64,000 bases of DNA from an uncultured Bacilli bacterium. GTDB lineage: Bacteria > Bacillota_I > Bacilli_A > RF39 > UBA660. Position numbers and translations under genes: made by a program. Position 1 is the first letter of the stretch, and every line of letters begins with the position of its first letter. The stretch covers positions 1 to 64,000 of the forward strand of contig CAKPOS010000002.1 in the NCBI GenBank assembly GCA_934176955.1, given 5' to 3'. This document shows, in pieces, positions 16,730-26,059 of the stretch. Below the pieces are notes generated by a model. The model searched no databases and was not told the origin of the DNA. It saw only the letters and a program-made list of their open reading frames with translations.

Positions 16730-17665
16730 ATGTTTCAATATTCGTTAGATAATAAAAGATATCATACTTTGAATTATCATTATAAAGAAAAATATCATTG
16801 TAAAGTGATTAAAGTTAGTTTAAATGCTGGATTTACTTGTCCTAATATTGATGGAAAGGTTGGCTATGGAGGATGTATTTATTGCTCTAAGTCAGGGAGT
16901 GGAGATTTTGGAGGAGATATTTCTAAGAGCTTAAGTGAGCAGTTTGATGAAATAAAGGATAAACTTTCTAAGAAATGGCCTAGAGGGAAATATATTGCTT
17001 ATTTTCAAGCACATACGAATACCTATGCTCCACTTTCTGTTTTAAAAGAAAAATATGAGAGTGTCTTAAAAAAAGATAATGTAATTGGAATTGCTATTGC
17101 GACAAGACCTGATGCTATTGAGGATGAAGTTTTAGATTATTTAGAAGAATTGAATAAAAATACTGATGTAACTGTTGAGCTTGGTCTTCAGACGATTCAT
17201 GAAGATACAGCTAAATTAATTAATCGTTGTCATAGTTTAAATCAGTTTGAAGAAATGGTAAAAAAATTAAGAAAAAGAAATATAGAAGTTGTTGTTCATA
17301 TTATTAATGGGCTTCCTTATGAAACAAAAGAAATGATGATAGAAACTGTAAAATACTTAAATCATCTTGATATTAATGGTATTAAAATTCATATGCTTAA
17401 TATTGTAAAAGATACTCCTTTAGCAACTTTATATCAGGAGAAGAAATTTAAAGTATTATCTAAAGAAGAATATATTGATATTGTCATTCAACAATTAGAG
17501 TATTTAAGGCCAGAAATTGTTATTCATCGAATTACTTCTGATCCTGATCCTAAAAATTTAATTGAGCCAGCCTGGTTAATCAAGAAATTTTGTGTTTTAA
17601 ATGATATTGATAAAGAGATGAAAAAAAGAAATACTTATCAAGGTAAAAAGTTAGAGGAAATGTAA
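16730..17665 (+). CDS. Radical SAM protein, YtqA/TIGR01212 family
   Basis: A 311-residue radical SAM enzyme. The cluster motif is C-x11-C-x2-C (CPNIDGKVGYGGCIYC), typical of the TIGR01212/YtqA group and distinct from the common Cx3Cx2C. Further signature stretches are AYFQAHTNTYAP, IATRPDAIEDEVLDYL and ELGLQTIHEDTA. Family members resemble the Elp3-type radical SAM domain; no substrate is established that I can name. Start ATG 16730 is correctly spaced from CAGGTGA. In-frame GTG 16721 and ATG 16724 overlap the ribosome site. The stop codon lies within the terminator stem. Confidence 0.85.
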   Translation: MFQYSLDNKRYHTLNYHYKEKYHCKVIKVSLNAGFTCPNIDGKVGYGGCIYCSKSGSGDFGGDISKSLSEQFDEIKDKLSKKWPRGKYIAYFQAHTNTYAPLSVLKEKYESVLKKDNVIGIAIATRPDAIEDEVLDYLEELNKNTDVTVELGLQTIHEDTAKLINRCHSLNQFEEMVKKLRKRNIEVVVHIINGLPYETKEMMIETVKYLNHLDINGIKIHMLNIVKDTPLATLYQEKKFKVLSKEEYIDIVIQQLEYLRPEIVIHRITSDPDPKNLIEPAWLIKKFCVLNDIDKEMKKRNTYQGKKLEEM

Positions 17666-17680
17666 CCTCTAACTTTTTTT
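17645..17680 (+). terminator. Terminator of the radical SAM gene
   Basis: A 13-bp stem (17645-17657 with 17666-17678) around an 8-base loop that contains the stop codon, ending in a T run. Confidence 0.85.
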
Positions 17681-17751
17681 CTATTTGTTCTTTTGAATGC
17701 CTTTAAATTTTAGATTTAGATAATATTATTTTGAACTTCATGGTCTATAAT

Positions 17752-18462
17752 TTAGTCGAACGTTGCACTAATTTCATTTCCTTCTGCTGTTATAAAAGTG
17801 ACTTCTCCTTGATAAGCAAGCTGCATACCTTGTAAATAGTCTTGGGCTTCTCCATTATCATAAACCCAAACCATAATATAAAATTCTCTTGTTCTTCCAA
17901 CATCTCCACCTATTTTTTCATCAGATATTACTAAACAATTATAATCTTCGTTTCTTTTAGGAGAAGTTTCTTTATCCGTAACACGAACTCCTGTTTTGAT
18001 ATAATTACTCTCATCAAAATCTCCCTTTGTAAAATCTTCTGGAGTAAATTTAGTATAAAAGTTTTCTTTATCATCTGTATATACATTTGCAATTCTTGTT
18101 TCTAATCTTTCGTCCTTTGGTGTCATAAATACATATCCATCTAGGAACATAACTGTATCACTATCTGCGTTTATAGTTATTTTATATAATTGGCATCCTG
18201 CATTATTATTATCATCATGACATTTATTGCTAGCTGCTTTAGGAGCTTGGTTATTCTTCATAGGGACAAGTCCATAGGCCATATCTATTGTAGTAACTTT
18301 ATCTACGCTAAGTCCAAAACTCACTGTTGCAGCATCTCCTTTTACTGTGTTATCGTCGCTAGCTTTTGCCGTAAAATAAGCATAAGTAGCTCCTACAACT
18401 AACATTATTAATAAAAGACAACCAGCTAAAAAATATATCATTTTTTTATCTATCTTTTTCAA
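17752..18462 (-). CDS. SipW-type exported protein (TasA-like family)
   Basis: A 236-residue secreted protein. Its signal region (KKMIYFLAGCLLLIMLVVG) is followed by ATYAYFTA, the SipW-type cleavage junction, and then GDAATVSFGLSVDKVTT, which is shared with the two larger paralogs downstream of it in coordinates. Two or more cysteines (SNKCHDDNN, AGCQLYKI) match the paralogs. The likely start is TTG 18462 after AAGGGTGAT; the first in-frame ATG (18441) lacks a ribosome site. No signal peptidase gene is nearby, so the SipW at 6501 probably processes it. Surface or matrix role is inferred. Confidence 0.7.
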   Translation of the reverse strand: MKKIDKKMIYFLAGCLLLIMLVVGATYAYFTAKASDDNTVKGDAATVSFGLSVDKVTTIDMAYGLVPMKNNQAPKAASNKCHDDNNNAGCQLYKITINADSDTVMFLDGYVFMTPKDERLETRIANVYTDDKENFYTKFTPEDFTKGDFDESNYIKTGVRVTDKETSPKRNEDYNCLVISDEKIGGDVGRTREFYIMVWVYDNGEAQDYLQGMQLAYQGEVTFITAEGNEISATFD

Positions 18463-18503
18463 AATATATCACCCTTATTCTCTATAAGTATTTTACCAAA
18501 ATG

Positions 18504-18540
18504 CAAAAAAAAAAGCAATATTACTATTGCCTTTTTAATA
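18504..18540 (-). terminator. Terminator after the first large paralog
   Basis: On the minus strand GGCAATA-GTAA-TATTGCT is followed by a run of about ten T residues, immediately after the stop codon. Confidence 0.75.
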
Positions 18541-19671
18541 CTATTCTCCTGTTGTTGCTTTATCAGATTTAACAGAAGCATAGTTAGAGAATGTAGCAGT
18601 AACCTCACTACCTTGTGCAGATACAAATGTTACAGTTCCTTTAAAGAATTTAAGACTTGCATCAGTTTCTCCACTTCCAGTAGTTACACCTGTTTGACCA
18701 GCAGTTTGGTTTCTACCAGTTTCAGTTAACCATACTACAATATAGTAAACTTGTCCATCAGTATAAGTCTTTGAACTATCACTATCAGCGGCAGTAGGTA
18801 CAGCACCAGTTCTTGATTCAGTTGTTTCCTTAGGGTCAATTCTTTGGTTAAATACTAATGCAGAGGTTGCATCATGGGTACGATCAAATGATTCTGTTGC
18901 TTCTTCAACACCTGGATTTTGTAATACGTGATCACTTACACGAATATAGTTTTTATCAATAATGTCATAACTATTTCCTTGGTAAGTTCCTTTACTTGTT
19001 ACGCCAGCAAAAGTTGTTAATATTTGAGCCTTATTAAGTCCACTTGTTGCATTTACAGCACCTTCTCTTAAATCAACAGCTGTCCAATCATTATCAATAC
19101 CAGCAGTTCCACCAGATGTAGCAGTTGTTGCTCTTGTTGTTGTTTTACCAACTGTAGTACATCCAGTTAATTGATTATCAGTTCCAGTACAAAATACTTG
19201 TGCCCATCTCATTGTTGTTTTATTTGTAGTTGTTGCTGTATAGTCTGGAATAGGCTTATCTTCAGTTGCACTATCACTACCACCTTGTAATGCTACATAT
19301 CCATCTAAGAACATACCGGCAGTACCATTATTGGTAACTGAAATTTTATAGATTTGACAAACAGCGTTTCCGTTATCATCTACACAAATTTGTTGTGTAT
19401 CAGCAGTATCTTTCTTCCCATTTCCTTTTACAGCAGCTTCAACCATTGAGTTTGACATTGGAATCATACCACCTAGTTTTTCATCCGCAGTAGTTACTTT
19501 ATTTACTCGTAATCCAAAACTAACAGTAGCCATGTTACCAGTGATATTTGTAGCATTAGTAGCTGTTGCAGTAAAGTATGCAAATGTTGCACCAATAATT
19601 GCTACAACTAATGTTGCAACACCAATTACACCGTAAAATATTCCCCTTCCATTATTTTTTTGTTCTTTCAT
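18541..19671 (-). CDS. SipW-type exported surface protein, paralog 1
   Basis: A 376-residue exported protein. A hydrophobic segment (about 10-27) is followed by IGATFAYFTATATNATN, a SipW-type cleavage region, then a conserved block with KVTTADEKLGGMIPMSNSMVEAAVKGN and a cysteine pair around ICVDDNGNAVCQIYKIS. The centre is Thr/Ala-rich and differs from paralog 2. The C-terminal 60 residues (YYIVVWLTETG...QGSEVTATFSNYASVKSDKATT) are almost the same in both. Extra cysteines (VFCTGTDNQLTGCTT) suggest a second disulfide. It has its own promoter and terminator. Likely a cell-surface or fibre protein; no enzyme motif is seen. Confidence 0.72.
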   Translation of the reverse strand: MKEQKNNGRGIFYGVIGVATLVVAIIGATFAYFTATATNATNITGNMATVSFGLRVNKVTTADEKLGGMIPMSNSMVEAAVKGNGKKDTADTQQICVDDNGNAVCQIYKISVTNNGTAGMFLDGYVALQGGSDSATEDKPIPDYTATTTNKTTMRWAQVFCTGTDNQLTGCTTVGKTTTRATTATSGGTAGIDNDWTAVDLREGAVNATSGLNKAQILTTFAGVTSKGTYQGNSYDIIDKNYIRVSDHVLQNPGVEEATESFDRTHDATSALVFNQRIDPKETTESRTGAVPTAADSDSSKTYTDGQVYYIVVWLTETGRNQTAGQTGVTTGSGETDASLKFFKGTVTFVSAQGSEVTATFSNYASVKSDKATTGE

Positions 19672-19697
19672 CTTTTCTTCTCCTCCTTACTATAACG

Positions 19698-19726
19698 AGT
19701 ATATCAAAAATAAACTAAAAATGCAA
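19698..19726 (-). promoter_or_regulatory. Promoter of paralog 1
   Basis: Minus-strand TTGCAT (19721-19726), 17-base spacer, TATACT (19698-19703). The same layout precedes paralog 2, so the duplication included the promoter. Confidence 0.65.
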
Positions 19727-19815
19727 GATATTTTTTATCCAAAATTTAATGTAGTTTTCATATATTTTTAATATAAAAGTTAATATAAAAGACGAAATTT
19801 TAACAAAGAGCCTAA

Positions 19816-19849
19816 AAAAAGTTTCTCAACAATTGTTGAGAAACTTTTT
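19816..19849 (-). terminator. Perfect 17-bp palindrome acting as terminator of paralog 2
   Basis: A 34-base perfect inverted repeat (arms 19816-19832 and 19833-19849, centre CAATTG) ending in A5/T5 on either side, 13 bases after the stop codon of paralog 2. Confidence 0.7.
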
Positions 19850-19862
19850 AATATTTCTAATA

Positions 19863-20999
19863 TTATTCTGTTGTTGCTTTATCAGATTTAACAGAAGCAT
19901 AGTTAGAGAATGTAGCAGTAACCTCACTACCCTGTGCAGATACGAATGTTACAGTTCCTTTAAAGAATTGAATTCCAGATGTACCACTCTCTCCACCAGT
20001 TGTAACACCTTCTTGTCCAGCAGTTTGGTTTTTACCAGTTTCAGTTAACCATACTACAATATAGTAAACCTGTCCATCAGTGTATTTACTATTACTGTCA
20101 CTAGCAGCAGCAGTTGGAACAATAGTCGTAGCATCTGCATTTTTTGTTCCTTTAGGGTCTATTCTTTGGTTAAATACTAACGCAGAAGTTACATCAGTTT
20201 TACGGTCAAATGATTCAGTCGCAGCAGCATCACCTGGCATAGTCAAGATATGATCACTTACACGAATATAGTTCATATTAATAATATCATAATTATTTCC
20301 TGCAATTGTACCAGATTTAGTAACATCAGTAAAATCTTTTTTAATTTGGTCAGTATTAAGTCCACTTGTTGCAGAAACGGCATCTTCTTGCTTATCTATT
20401 GCAACCCAGTTACTGTCAACATTAGTTCCAGTTGCTCTAGTAGTTGTTTTACCAACTGTAGTACATCCAGTTAATGCATTATCAGTTCCAGTACAAAATA
20501 CTTGTGCCCATCTCATTGTTGTAGCATTAGGTGTTCCTGTTCCTTCCGGTCCTTTATTTGTTGCAGTATAATCTGCAGGTACAGTAGCGCTATCACTACC
20601 ACCTTGTAATGCAACATATCCATCTAGGAACATACCAGCAGTACCATTATTAGTAACTGAAATTTTATAAATTTGACAAACGGCGTTTCCGTTATCATCT
20701 ACACAAATTTGTGGAGTTCCAGTTGAAGCATTGACATCAGTCTTATTATTTCCTTTTACTGCAGCCTCAACCATTGAGTTTGACATTGGAATCATACCAC
20801 CTAGTTTTTCATCAGCAGTAGTTACTTTATGAACATCTAGTCCGAAACTAACTGAAGCCATGTTACCAGTGATATTTGTAGCATTTGTTGCTGTTGCAGT
20901 AAAGTATGCAAATGTTGCACCAATAATTGCTACAACTAATGTTGCAACACCAATTACACCGTAAAATATTCCCCTTCCATTATTTTTTTGTTCTTTCAT
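19863..20999 (-). CDS. SipW-type exported surface protein, paralog 2
   Basis: A 378-residue tandem paralog of the preceding entry. The first 45 residues differ from paralog 1 by one position (T/S), and the C-terminal block is near-identical. The central 200 residues have the same plan (VFCTGTDNALTGCTT, YIRVSDHIL, SALVFNQRIDPK) but many substitutions and small indels. ATG 20999 follows AAGGAGG. The conserved ends and variable middle look like recent duplication followed by divergence or gene conversion. It is probably processed by the SipW encoded 12 kb away. Confidence 0.72.
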   Translation of the reverse strand: MKEQKNNGRGIFYGVIGVATLVVAIIGATFAYFTATATNATNITGNMASVSFGLDVHKVTTADEKLGGMIPMSNSMVEAAVKGNNKTDVNASTGTPQICVDDNGNAVCQIYKISVTNNGTAGMFLDGYVALQGGSDSATVPADYTATNKGPEGTGTPNATTMRWAQVFCTGTDNALTGCTTVGKTTTRATGTNVDSNWVAIDKQEDAVSATSGLNTDQIKKDFTDVTKSGTIAGNNYDIINMNYIRVSDHILTMPGDAAATESFDRKTDVTSALVFNQRIDPKGTKNADATTIVPTAAASDSNSKYTDGQVYYIVVWLTETGKNQTAGQEGVTTGGESGTSGIQFFKGTVTFVSAQGSEVTATFSNYASVKSDKATTE

Positions 21000-21026
21000 C
21001 TTTTATCTTTCCTCCTTACTATAATG

Positions 21027-21055
21027 AGTATAGCAAAACTTATATAAAAAAGCAA
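21027..21055 (-). promoter_or_regulatory. Promoter of paralog 2
   Basis: Minus-strand TTGCTT (21050-21055), 17-base spacer, TATACT (21027-21032), matching the promoter of paralog 1. Confidence 0.6.
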
Positions 21056-21122
21056 TATGTTTTTTTTACTTTTTTTATACAAAAATTATCTTAATGTTAA
21101 TCAAAAAGAGAAATAAATTTCT

Positions 21123-22253
21123 TTACTTCCCATAAACATTATATAAAAATTTTCCTAGTTCAATACTTGCTAAAGTTACTCCTACTAAGATAACAAGCAA
21201 TATTAATAAGTTAGCAATTCCTTTACTAGCTTTATGTCCTTCTTGTACTTCTTCAATACTCTTTTCCTCTATTGGTGTTGCTGTAGTAGGATTAGAATTT
21301 TGAATTTGCGTTGTATCTCCAGGAATTGGTCTAAATGCTGTTGTTCCTTCTAAATCTACTGTATTTATTGGCTGTGGTGTTGCTACTGGTGTAGAAACAT
21401 TTTCTGTTGGTGTAGAAAAACCGATATTTGGCATAGTATTTTGTACTTGTTGACTTGTTTCTACCGTTGGTTGAATTGATGTAGGAGTTTCAAAAATAGA
21501 ATTTGCACTTTCTGCTGAAGTTTCATTAACTGGCTGTTGTACTGAAGAAGATGCTTGCGTAGCTGTCCCAAAAATATCGTTATTTGGTGTTGAAGTCTCT
21601 ACTGGTGGTACAGGAGTTGGTGTTAATGGTGTATCAAAAATACTATTTCCACTTGATTGTACTGTTGTAGATGTTGGATTTTCTACTGGTGCTGGACCAA
21701 AAGGATTTACTCCCATAAATGGATTTACTACTTCTTTCTTTTCTTCTTGATACTTTAATCCTTCTACAAAGTTAGGCATTTGTTCTTTTAACCATTCTAC
21801 AAAAGAAGTGTCTTCGTTTGTTTTTTCTAAAACAATTATCTTTTGATCAATGTTTTGAGCATTAAATCCACTTTCTGTTACTTTTTTATATACTTCACTA
21901 GTAATTGCTCCTATTTTCTTTACTTCATCAAACATTTTTTGTTTGTCTTTAGAATTAACAATACTGATATAGCTATTCTCATCAAACATAGGTAACACTA
22001 GCATAAAGTTTGCATAAGTATTTTTAATAAAATTATATTCTCCTTCTAATACTTTCATTAAATCATCTTTAGTTTTACTTCCTGATATTAAGTTATCAAA
22101 AAAACTTTTTTGATGGAAATCAATTAACATATTTACCGTACCCATTACTTCTTTAGGCATTACAACCGCATATTCCCCACTAGTCATACTATTTACGGTA
22201 TAAATGGTAAATAAATTGTTTTCGCTAAAAGCGTTTGCTCCTTCTAGTTTCAT
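21123..22253 (-). CDS. Proline/threonine-rich protein with a C-terminal membrane anchor
   Basis: A 376-residue protein of unknown function. The N-terminal 165 residues form a compact, probably globular domain (MKLEGANAFSENNLFTIYTV...) without recognisable motif. Residues about 170-330 are low-complexity, rich in Pro, Thr, Ser, Gln and Asn. A single helix (IANLLILLVILVGVTLASIEL) lies at the C-terminus, so it would be tail-anchored with the globular part in the cytoplasm. Start ATG 22253 follows AGAGGTG. It is divergent from the RNase J gene and their promoters share a palindrome. Confidence 0.65.
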   Translation of the reverse strand: MKLEGANAFSENNLFTIYTVNSMTSGEYAVVMPKEVMGTVNMLIDFHQKSFFDNLISGSKTKDDLMKVLEGEYNFIKNTYANFMLVLPMFDENSYISIVNSKDKQKMFDEVKKIGAITSEVYKKVTESGFNAQNIDQKIIVLEKTNEDTSFVEWLKEQMPNFVEGLKYQEEKKEVVNPFMGVNPFGPAPVENPTSTTVQSSGNSIFDTPLTPTPVPPVETSTPNNDIFGTATQASSSVQQPVNETSAESANSIFETPTSIQPTVETSQQVQNTMPNIGFSTPTENVSTPVATPQPINTVDLEGTTAFRPIPGDTTQIQNSNPTTATPIEEKSIEEVQEGHKASKGIANLLILLVILVGVTLASIELGKFLYNVYGK

Positions 22254-22281
22254 ATTGAACACCTCTTTCTACTATATCCCA

Positions 22282-22347
22282 ATTATAATATAGAAGAATA
22301 TAAATTTCAAGTAGCTACTTGAAAAAAAATATAAATTATAGTATAAT
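22282..22347. promoter_or_regulatory. Divergent promoters whose -35 boxes form one palindrome
   Basis: For RNase J: TTGAAA (22319-22324), 17 bases, TATAAT (22342-22347). For the leftward gene: TTGAAA (complement of 22305-22310), 17 bases, TATAAT (complement of 22282-22287). The two -35 boxes are the ends of a perfect 20-base palindrome, TTTCAAGTAG/CTACTTGAAA (22305-22324). Confidence 0.65.
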
Positions 22348-22432
22348 TCTAAATATTGGTGAGAAGACTTATATTAAATTTTATATTATTTTATTTTGTG
22401 AACGGTTTTAAAATATAAAGAAAGGAAGTAAA

Positions 22433-24118
22433 ATGAAAGAAGAAAATATTACCAAAGTTTTTGCCCTAGGTGGACTAGGCGAAGTTGGGAAAAATATGTA
22501 CTGTGTACAAAATAAAGATGAAATTATAATTGTTGATTCTGGTGTTATGTTTCCAGAAGATGATTTACTTGGAATTGATTATGTTATTCCAGATTATACT
22601 TATTTAAAATTAAACGAAAATAAAATTAAAGCACTACTTATTACGCATGGTCATGAAGACCATATTGGAAGTATTCCTTTTTTATTGCAAAGTGTTAATA
22701 TTCCAAAAATTTATGCCCCTGCTCAAGCTAAGGCTTTAATTGATAAAAAATTAGAAGAAAAAAATATTAAATATAAAAATTTAATTGTTTATCATGAAAA
22801 TACTAAAATTAAAACAAAATATTTTAATATAGAATTTTTTAGAACTACTCACTCAATACCTGATTCTCATGGAATTGCAATTCATACTCCTAATGGGACT
22901 ATTGTCATGACTGGGGACTTTAAAATTGATTTAACCCCTATTGGTCCTATGTCTAATATTCATAAAATGGCTAGAATTGGTGAAACTGGAGTTCGATTAT
23001 TAATGAGTGATTCTACTAACGCTACCATTCCTGGAACATCATTAAGTGAATCTGTTGTTGATGAAAATTTAAGAGAGATTTTTTCTAACGAAAAAGAAAA
23101 TAGAATTATTTTAGCAACTTTTGCTTCTAATATTTATCGTCTTAAACATATTATTGAGATTTGTCGTCAGAATAAAAGAAAGGTTGCTTTATTTGGAAGA
23201 AGTATGGATACTTCTATTGATATTGCCATTAAATGTGGTTATATTAAAGATAGAAAAATTATTATTACTCCGGAAGAGGCTAATCGTTTAAAACCTTCTC
23301 AAGTCTGTTTGCTTTGTACAGGAAGTCAAGGAGAACCTTTAGCGGCTTTATCTAGAATTGCAAACGGAAGTCATAAACAAATTAAATTAACACCTAATGA
23401 TATTGTTATTTTCTCTTCCTCTCCTATTCCTGGAAATGCTGCTAGTGTTGCCAAAACAATCAACAAACTTTATTTAAAGGGAGTTAAAGTTTATACAAAT
23501 GGAACTACAGAAATTCATTCCTCTGGACATGGTTGTCAAAACGAATTAAAATTAATGATTCGTTTGTTTAAACCAGAATATTTTGCTCCTTATCATGGGG
23601 AATATCGTATGTTAAAGACTCATTGTGATTTAGCTACTACTTGTGATATTCCTAAAGAAAATACTTTTATTTTGGAAAATGGAGATGTTATTAATCTTAC
23701 TAAAGATAGAGTTTATAAAGAAGGTCATGTTCCTGCTGATGATATTTATGTTGACGGTTCTAGAATTGGAGATGTTGGCAATATGGTCATTAAGGATCGT
23801 AAATTAATGTCTTCTAATGGAATTCTTGTTATTATTGCTAATATTGATTTAGCTAATCGAAAATTATTAGCCAAACCAATGATTACTACTAGAGGTTATA
23901 TTCTGGTTAATGAAAATGAAATGTTAATTAAGCAAATTGAAAAAAATGCTGGAAATATTATTGATAGGAAACTAAAGGCTAAGAATGTGAATTATGCTGA
24001 TATTAAATCTGAACTTATTAATGGTCTTATGCCTTTCCTTGCTGATAAAACTGGTAGAGTTCCTATTATTTTACCTATTATTATGAATATTAATGAAAAA
24101 GAAGAAACTAAAAATTAA
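22433..24118 (+). CDS. rnj: Ribonuclease J
   Basis: A complete 561-residue metallo-beta-lactamase/beta-CASP ribonuclease. The zinc motif HGHEDHIG lies near residue 70, with further ligands in GDFKIDLTP. The beta-CASP region includes TGSQGEPLAAL and the His of EIHSSGHG. The C-terminal part (about 450-555) is the RNase J dimerisation domain. The enzyme has 5'-3' exo- and endonuclease activity in mRNA turnover and rRNA maturation. ATG 22433 follows AAAGGAAG. There is one RNase J in this window; whether it is the J1 or J2 type cannot be settled here. Confidence 0.94.
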   Translation: MKEENITKVFALGGLGEVGKNMYCVQNKDEIIIVDSGVMFPEDDLLGIDYVIPDYTYLKLNENKIKALLITHGHEDHIGSIPFLLQSVNIPKIYAPAQAKALIDKKLEEKNIKYKNLIVYHENTKIKTKYFNIEFFRTTHSIPDSHGIAIHTPNGTIVMTGDFKIDLTPIGPMSNIHKMARIGETGVRLLMSDSTNATIPGTSLSESVVDENLREIFSNEKENRIILATFASNIYRLKHIIEICRQNKRKVALFGRSMDTSIDIAIKCGYIKDRKIIITPEEANRLKPSQVCLLCTGSQGEPLAALSRIANGSHKQIKLTPNDIVIFSSSPIPGNAASVAKTINKLYLKGVKVYTNGTTEIHSSGHGCQNELKLMIRLFKPEYFAPYHGEYRMLKTHCDLATTCDIPKENTFILENGDVINLTKDRVYKEGHVPADDIYVDGSRIGDVGNMVIKDRKLMSSNGILVIIANIDLANRKLLAKPMITTRGYILVNENEMLIKQIEKNAGNIIDRKLKAKNVNYADIKSELINGLMPFLADKTGRVPIILPIIMNINEKEETKN

Positions 24119-24133
24119 AATAGTTTCTTCTTT
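24098..24133. terminator. Terminator between convergent genes
   Basis: A 13-bp stem (24098-24110 with 24121-24133), 10-base loop containing the RNase J stop, T-rich on exit. Confidence 0.75.
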
Positions 24134-24365
24134 ATTTATTTGTTTCGTGATAATAATGTACTTCACTTAAATGTTCTAATACATTTTCTAGTTCTTCATC
24201 TTCATATTCTTCTAAGTATTTTTCTACTCTTAATATTAAATCTGCTAATGAGTTTAAATTTTGGTAAGAAATTTGGTAACGATCAAGTATTACTTTGTCG
24301 TAAGGACTAATTAATATTCCTTTCCCATTATCGTAAGATAAATATTTGGTATAATCTTCTTTCAC
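24132..24365 (-). CDS. Small hypothetical protein
   Basis: A 77-residue acidic cytoplasmic protein that I do not recognise. It contains KGILISPYDKVILDRYQI and a C-terminal helix rich in Glu/Leu (LADLILRVEKYLEEYEDEELENVLEHLSE has a coiled-coil-like repeat). It starts at GTG 24365, overlapping the stop of the upstream gene by four bases (GTGA), so it is translationally coupled to that membrane protein. Confidence 0.65.
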   Translation of the reverse strand: MKEDYTKYLSYDNGKGILISPYDKVILDRYQISYQNLNSLADLILRVEKYLEEYEDEELENVLEHLSEVHYYHETNK

Positions 24366-24811
24366 TCAAACAATCCTTTCGTGTAAAAGCTATAACTAAT
24401 TGTTTCATTATAATAACTTTTATCTTTTACTGTAATTCTAAAATCAAATGTTCTTTTTCCTTTAATTGAATATAATCCTAAATTGTAATAGCGATTATCA
24501 TTATCTTCTGTATATTCTAAATTTTTTAAATCAAAGATTTGATCATCTAAATATACAATATATTCATCATCAAACTTGCTAATTTTTAAAATTAAATAAA
24601 CTGAAATATCTTTATTATTTTCACTATTTACTGTAACTTTTTTGATTTCTCCTCGATTTGAAATATCAACACTAGCATGGTTACCAATAATCATTTTATC
24701 TTTTTTTGCTTGATAATCACTACTTGCTTTTACGCAAATAGGAATTGCTATTATCATTAAAATAATTAATGCAATGATTTCTCCTACTATTCCTTTTAAT
24801 TCTTTATCCAT
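24362..24811 (-). CDS. Single-pass membrane protein, hypothetical
   Basis: A 149-residue protein with an N-terminal helix (IVGEIIALIILMIIAIPICV) and an outside domain of about 115 residues predicted to be beta-rich. The outside domain resembles the exported part of SipW-type or pilin-like proteins in outline only. ATG 24811 follows AGGGGGAA. Coupled with the 77-residue gene after it. No function assigned. Confidence 0.6.
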   Translation of the reverse strand: MDKELKGIVGEIIALIILMIIAIPICVKASSDYQAKKDKMIIGNHASVDISNRGEIKKVTVNSENNKDISVYLILKISKFDDEYIVYLDDQIFDLKNLEYTEDNDNRYYNLGLYSIKGKRTFDFRITVKDKSYYNETISYSFYTKGLFE

Positions 24812-24888
24812 AATAAATTCCCCCTGATTGGGTTTATATTTTACTACAAAGTAACAAATAAGTCAAGTGCAAATTTCTTCTTTGTTTA

Positions 24889-25953
24889 CTAGGATATTTT
24901 TAATGATTGTCCAACATAAATTAAGTTAGGATTTTTAATATTATTTATCTTAACTAATTTTTCTACTGTTGTATTATTTTCTTTAGCTATTTTAGATAAT
25001 GTATCTCCTTTTTTCACTTGATAATATTTTGAATTTAATGTTTGATTGGGAATTTTAATGATTTGATTGGGATAGATTTGATTAGGATTGCTTAAATGAT
25101 TATAATTTGCTAACTCTTGATAAGTCATGTGATATAATGAAGCTATTTTTGATAGAGTATCCCCTTTTTTGACCTTGTATTCTATTTCTTTTCTAAGATT
25201 AGAGTTTAGTTTTTCATTTACCTTTTTTTGTATTTCTTCATATGGATAGCCAGACCTGATTAATTTATTTTTTCTTTCTTCTCCATTTCCCCATTTTCCT
25301 TCTATTACTTCTTGTACTAATTCTTCTATTTGTTTATTGGTTGATGCATTTGAAGTGTCTAATAGAAGATTTTTATACATGATATTTAAATCTACTGTAT
25401 TTTCATAAATTCCTTCTACTTTTCCTTTATCTGTATATTGCCATAAATCACATTCTAAACTAGGTTTTTCTATTCCATAGTGGGCTAACCATATTTTGTA
25501 ATTTTTACTTTTTAATTTATCATAATCTAAATAATTCGTGTACCAATCTTTATTTGCATAAATTCCTACTTGATAACCTTGATTTTTAAAATAATCACAA
25601 TATTTTATTGCTTGATTTGTTAAAGTATTTTTCCCTAAATATTTAATGGAATTAACTTCCATATCATAAAAAATACAAAATGGGGTTGTACTTTTTATCA
25701 ATCTTTTGGTATGTTCTATTTCATTATCTACAGATTCTTTCCCAGTAAAATTCTTAGCATATGATACTAAATAGAAAGCATACGGTATATTGTATTCCAT
25801 ACATTTTGTTAAATTATATTGTAATTTTTTATCATCTTGGCTGAGAATATTATCTCCATATCCTAGACGGATTATAACAAATTGATATTCTGAATTTTTA
25901 ATTTTTTGAAAGTTAACAGTTCCTTGATAAGAACTAATATCAATTCCTTTCAT
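24889..25953 (-). CDS. GH25 lysozyme with Cpl-7 and two LysM domains
   Basis: Predicted peptidoglycan muramidase. Residues 1-195 are GH25: opening [13 protein letters not shown], catalytic acids in FYDMEV, and the LWQYTDKG strand. A Cpl-7 (CW_7) repeat follows (about 205-240: [20 protein letters not shown]), then two LysM repeats (about 255-300 and 308-354, each with [10 protein letters not shown]). No signal peptide is present, so export would need a holin, lysis or an unconventional route, as with phage endolysins. ATG 25953 follows AAAGGAG; an upstream ATG overlaps that site. No phage genes surround it, so it appears to be a chromosomal gene. Confidence 0.87.
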   Translation of the reverse strand: MKGIDISSYQGTVNFQKIKNSEYQFVIIRLGYGDNILSQDDKKLQYNLTKCMEYNIPYAFYLVSYAKNFTGKESVDNEIEHTKRLIKSTTPFCIFYDMEVNSIKYLGKNTLTNQAIKYCDYFKNQGYQVGIYANKDWYTNYLDYDKLKSKNYKIWLAHYGIEKPSLECDLWQYTDKGKVEGIYENTVDLNIMYKNLLLDTSNASTNKQIEELVQEVIEGKWGNGEERKNKLIRSGYPYEEIQKKVNEKLNSNLRKEIEYKVKKGDTLSKIASLYHMTYQELANYNHLSNPNQIYPNQIIKIPNQTLNSKYYQVKKGDTLSKIAKENNTTVEKLVKINNIKNPNLIYVGQSLKIS

Positions 25954-26020
25954 TTTCTCTCCTTTCATTATATTATAGTTTCTTCATGATATTTCGTATA
26001 TGTCTTCGTTTATGGTAAAG

Positions 26021-26047
26021 AAAAACTCTTGTATTTCTACAAGAGTT
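26021..26047 (-). terminator. Terminator of the tRNA cluster
   Basis: A 10-bp stem (26024-26033 with 26038-26047), TTTC loop, then TTTCTTT on the minus strand, just after tRNA-Lys. Confidence 0.8.
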
Positions 26048-26059
26048 AAAATTTTTCAA

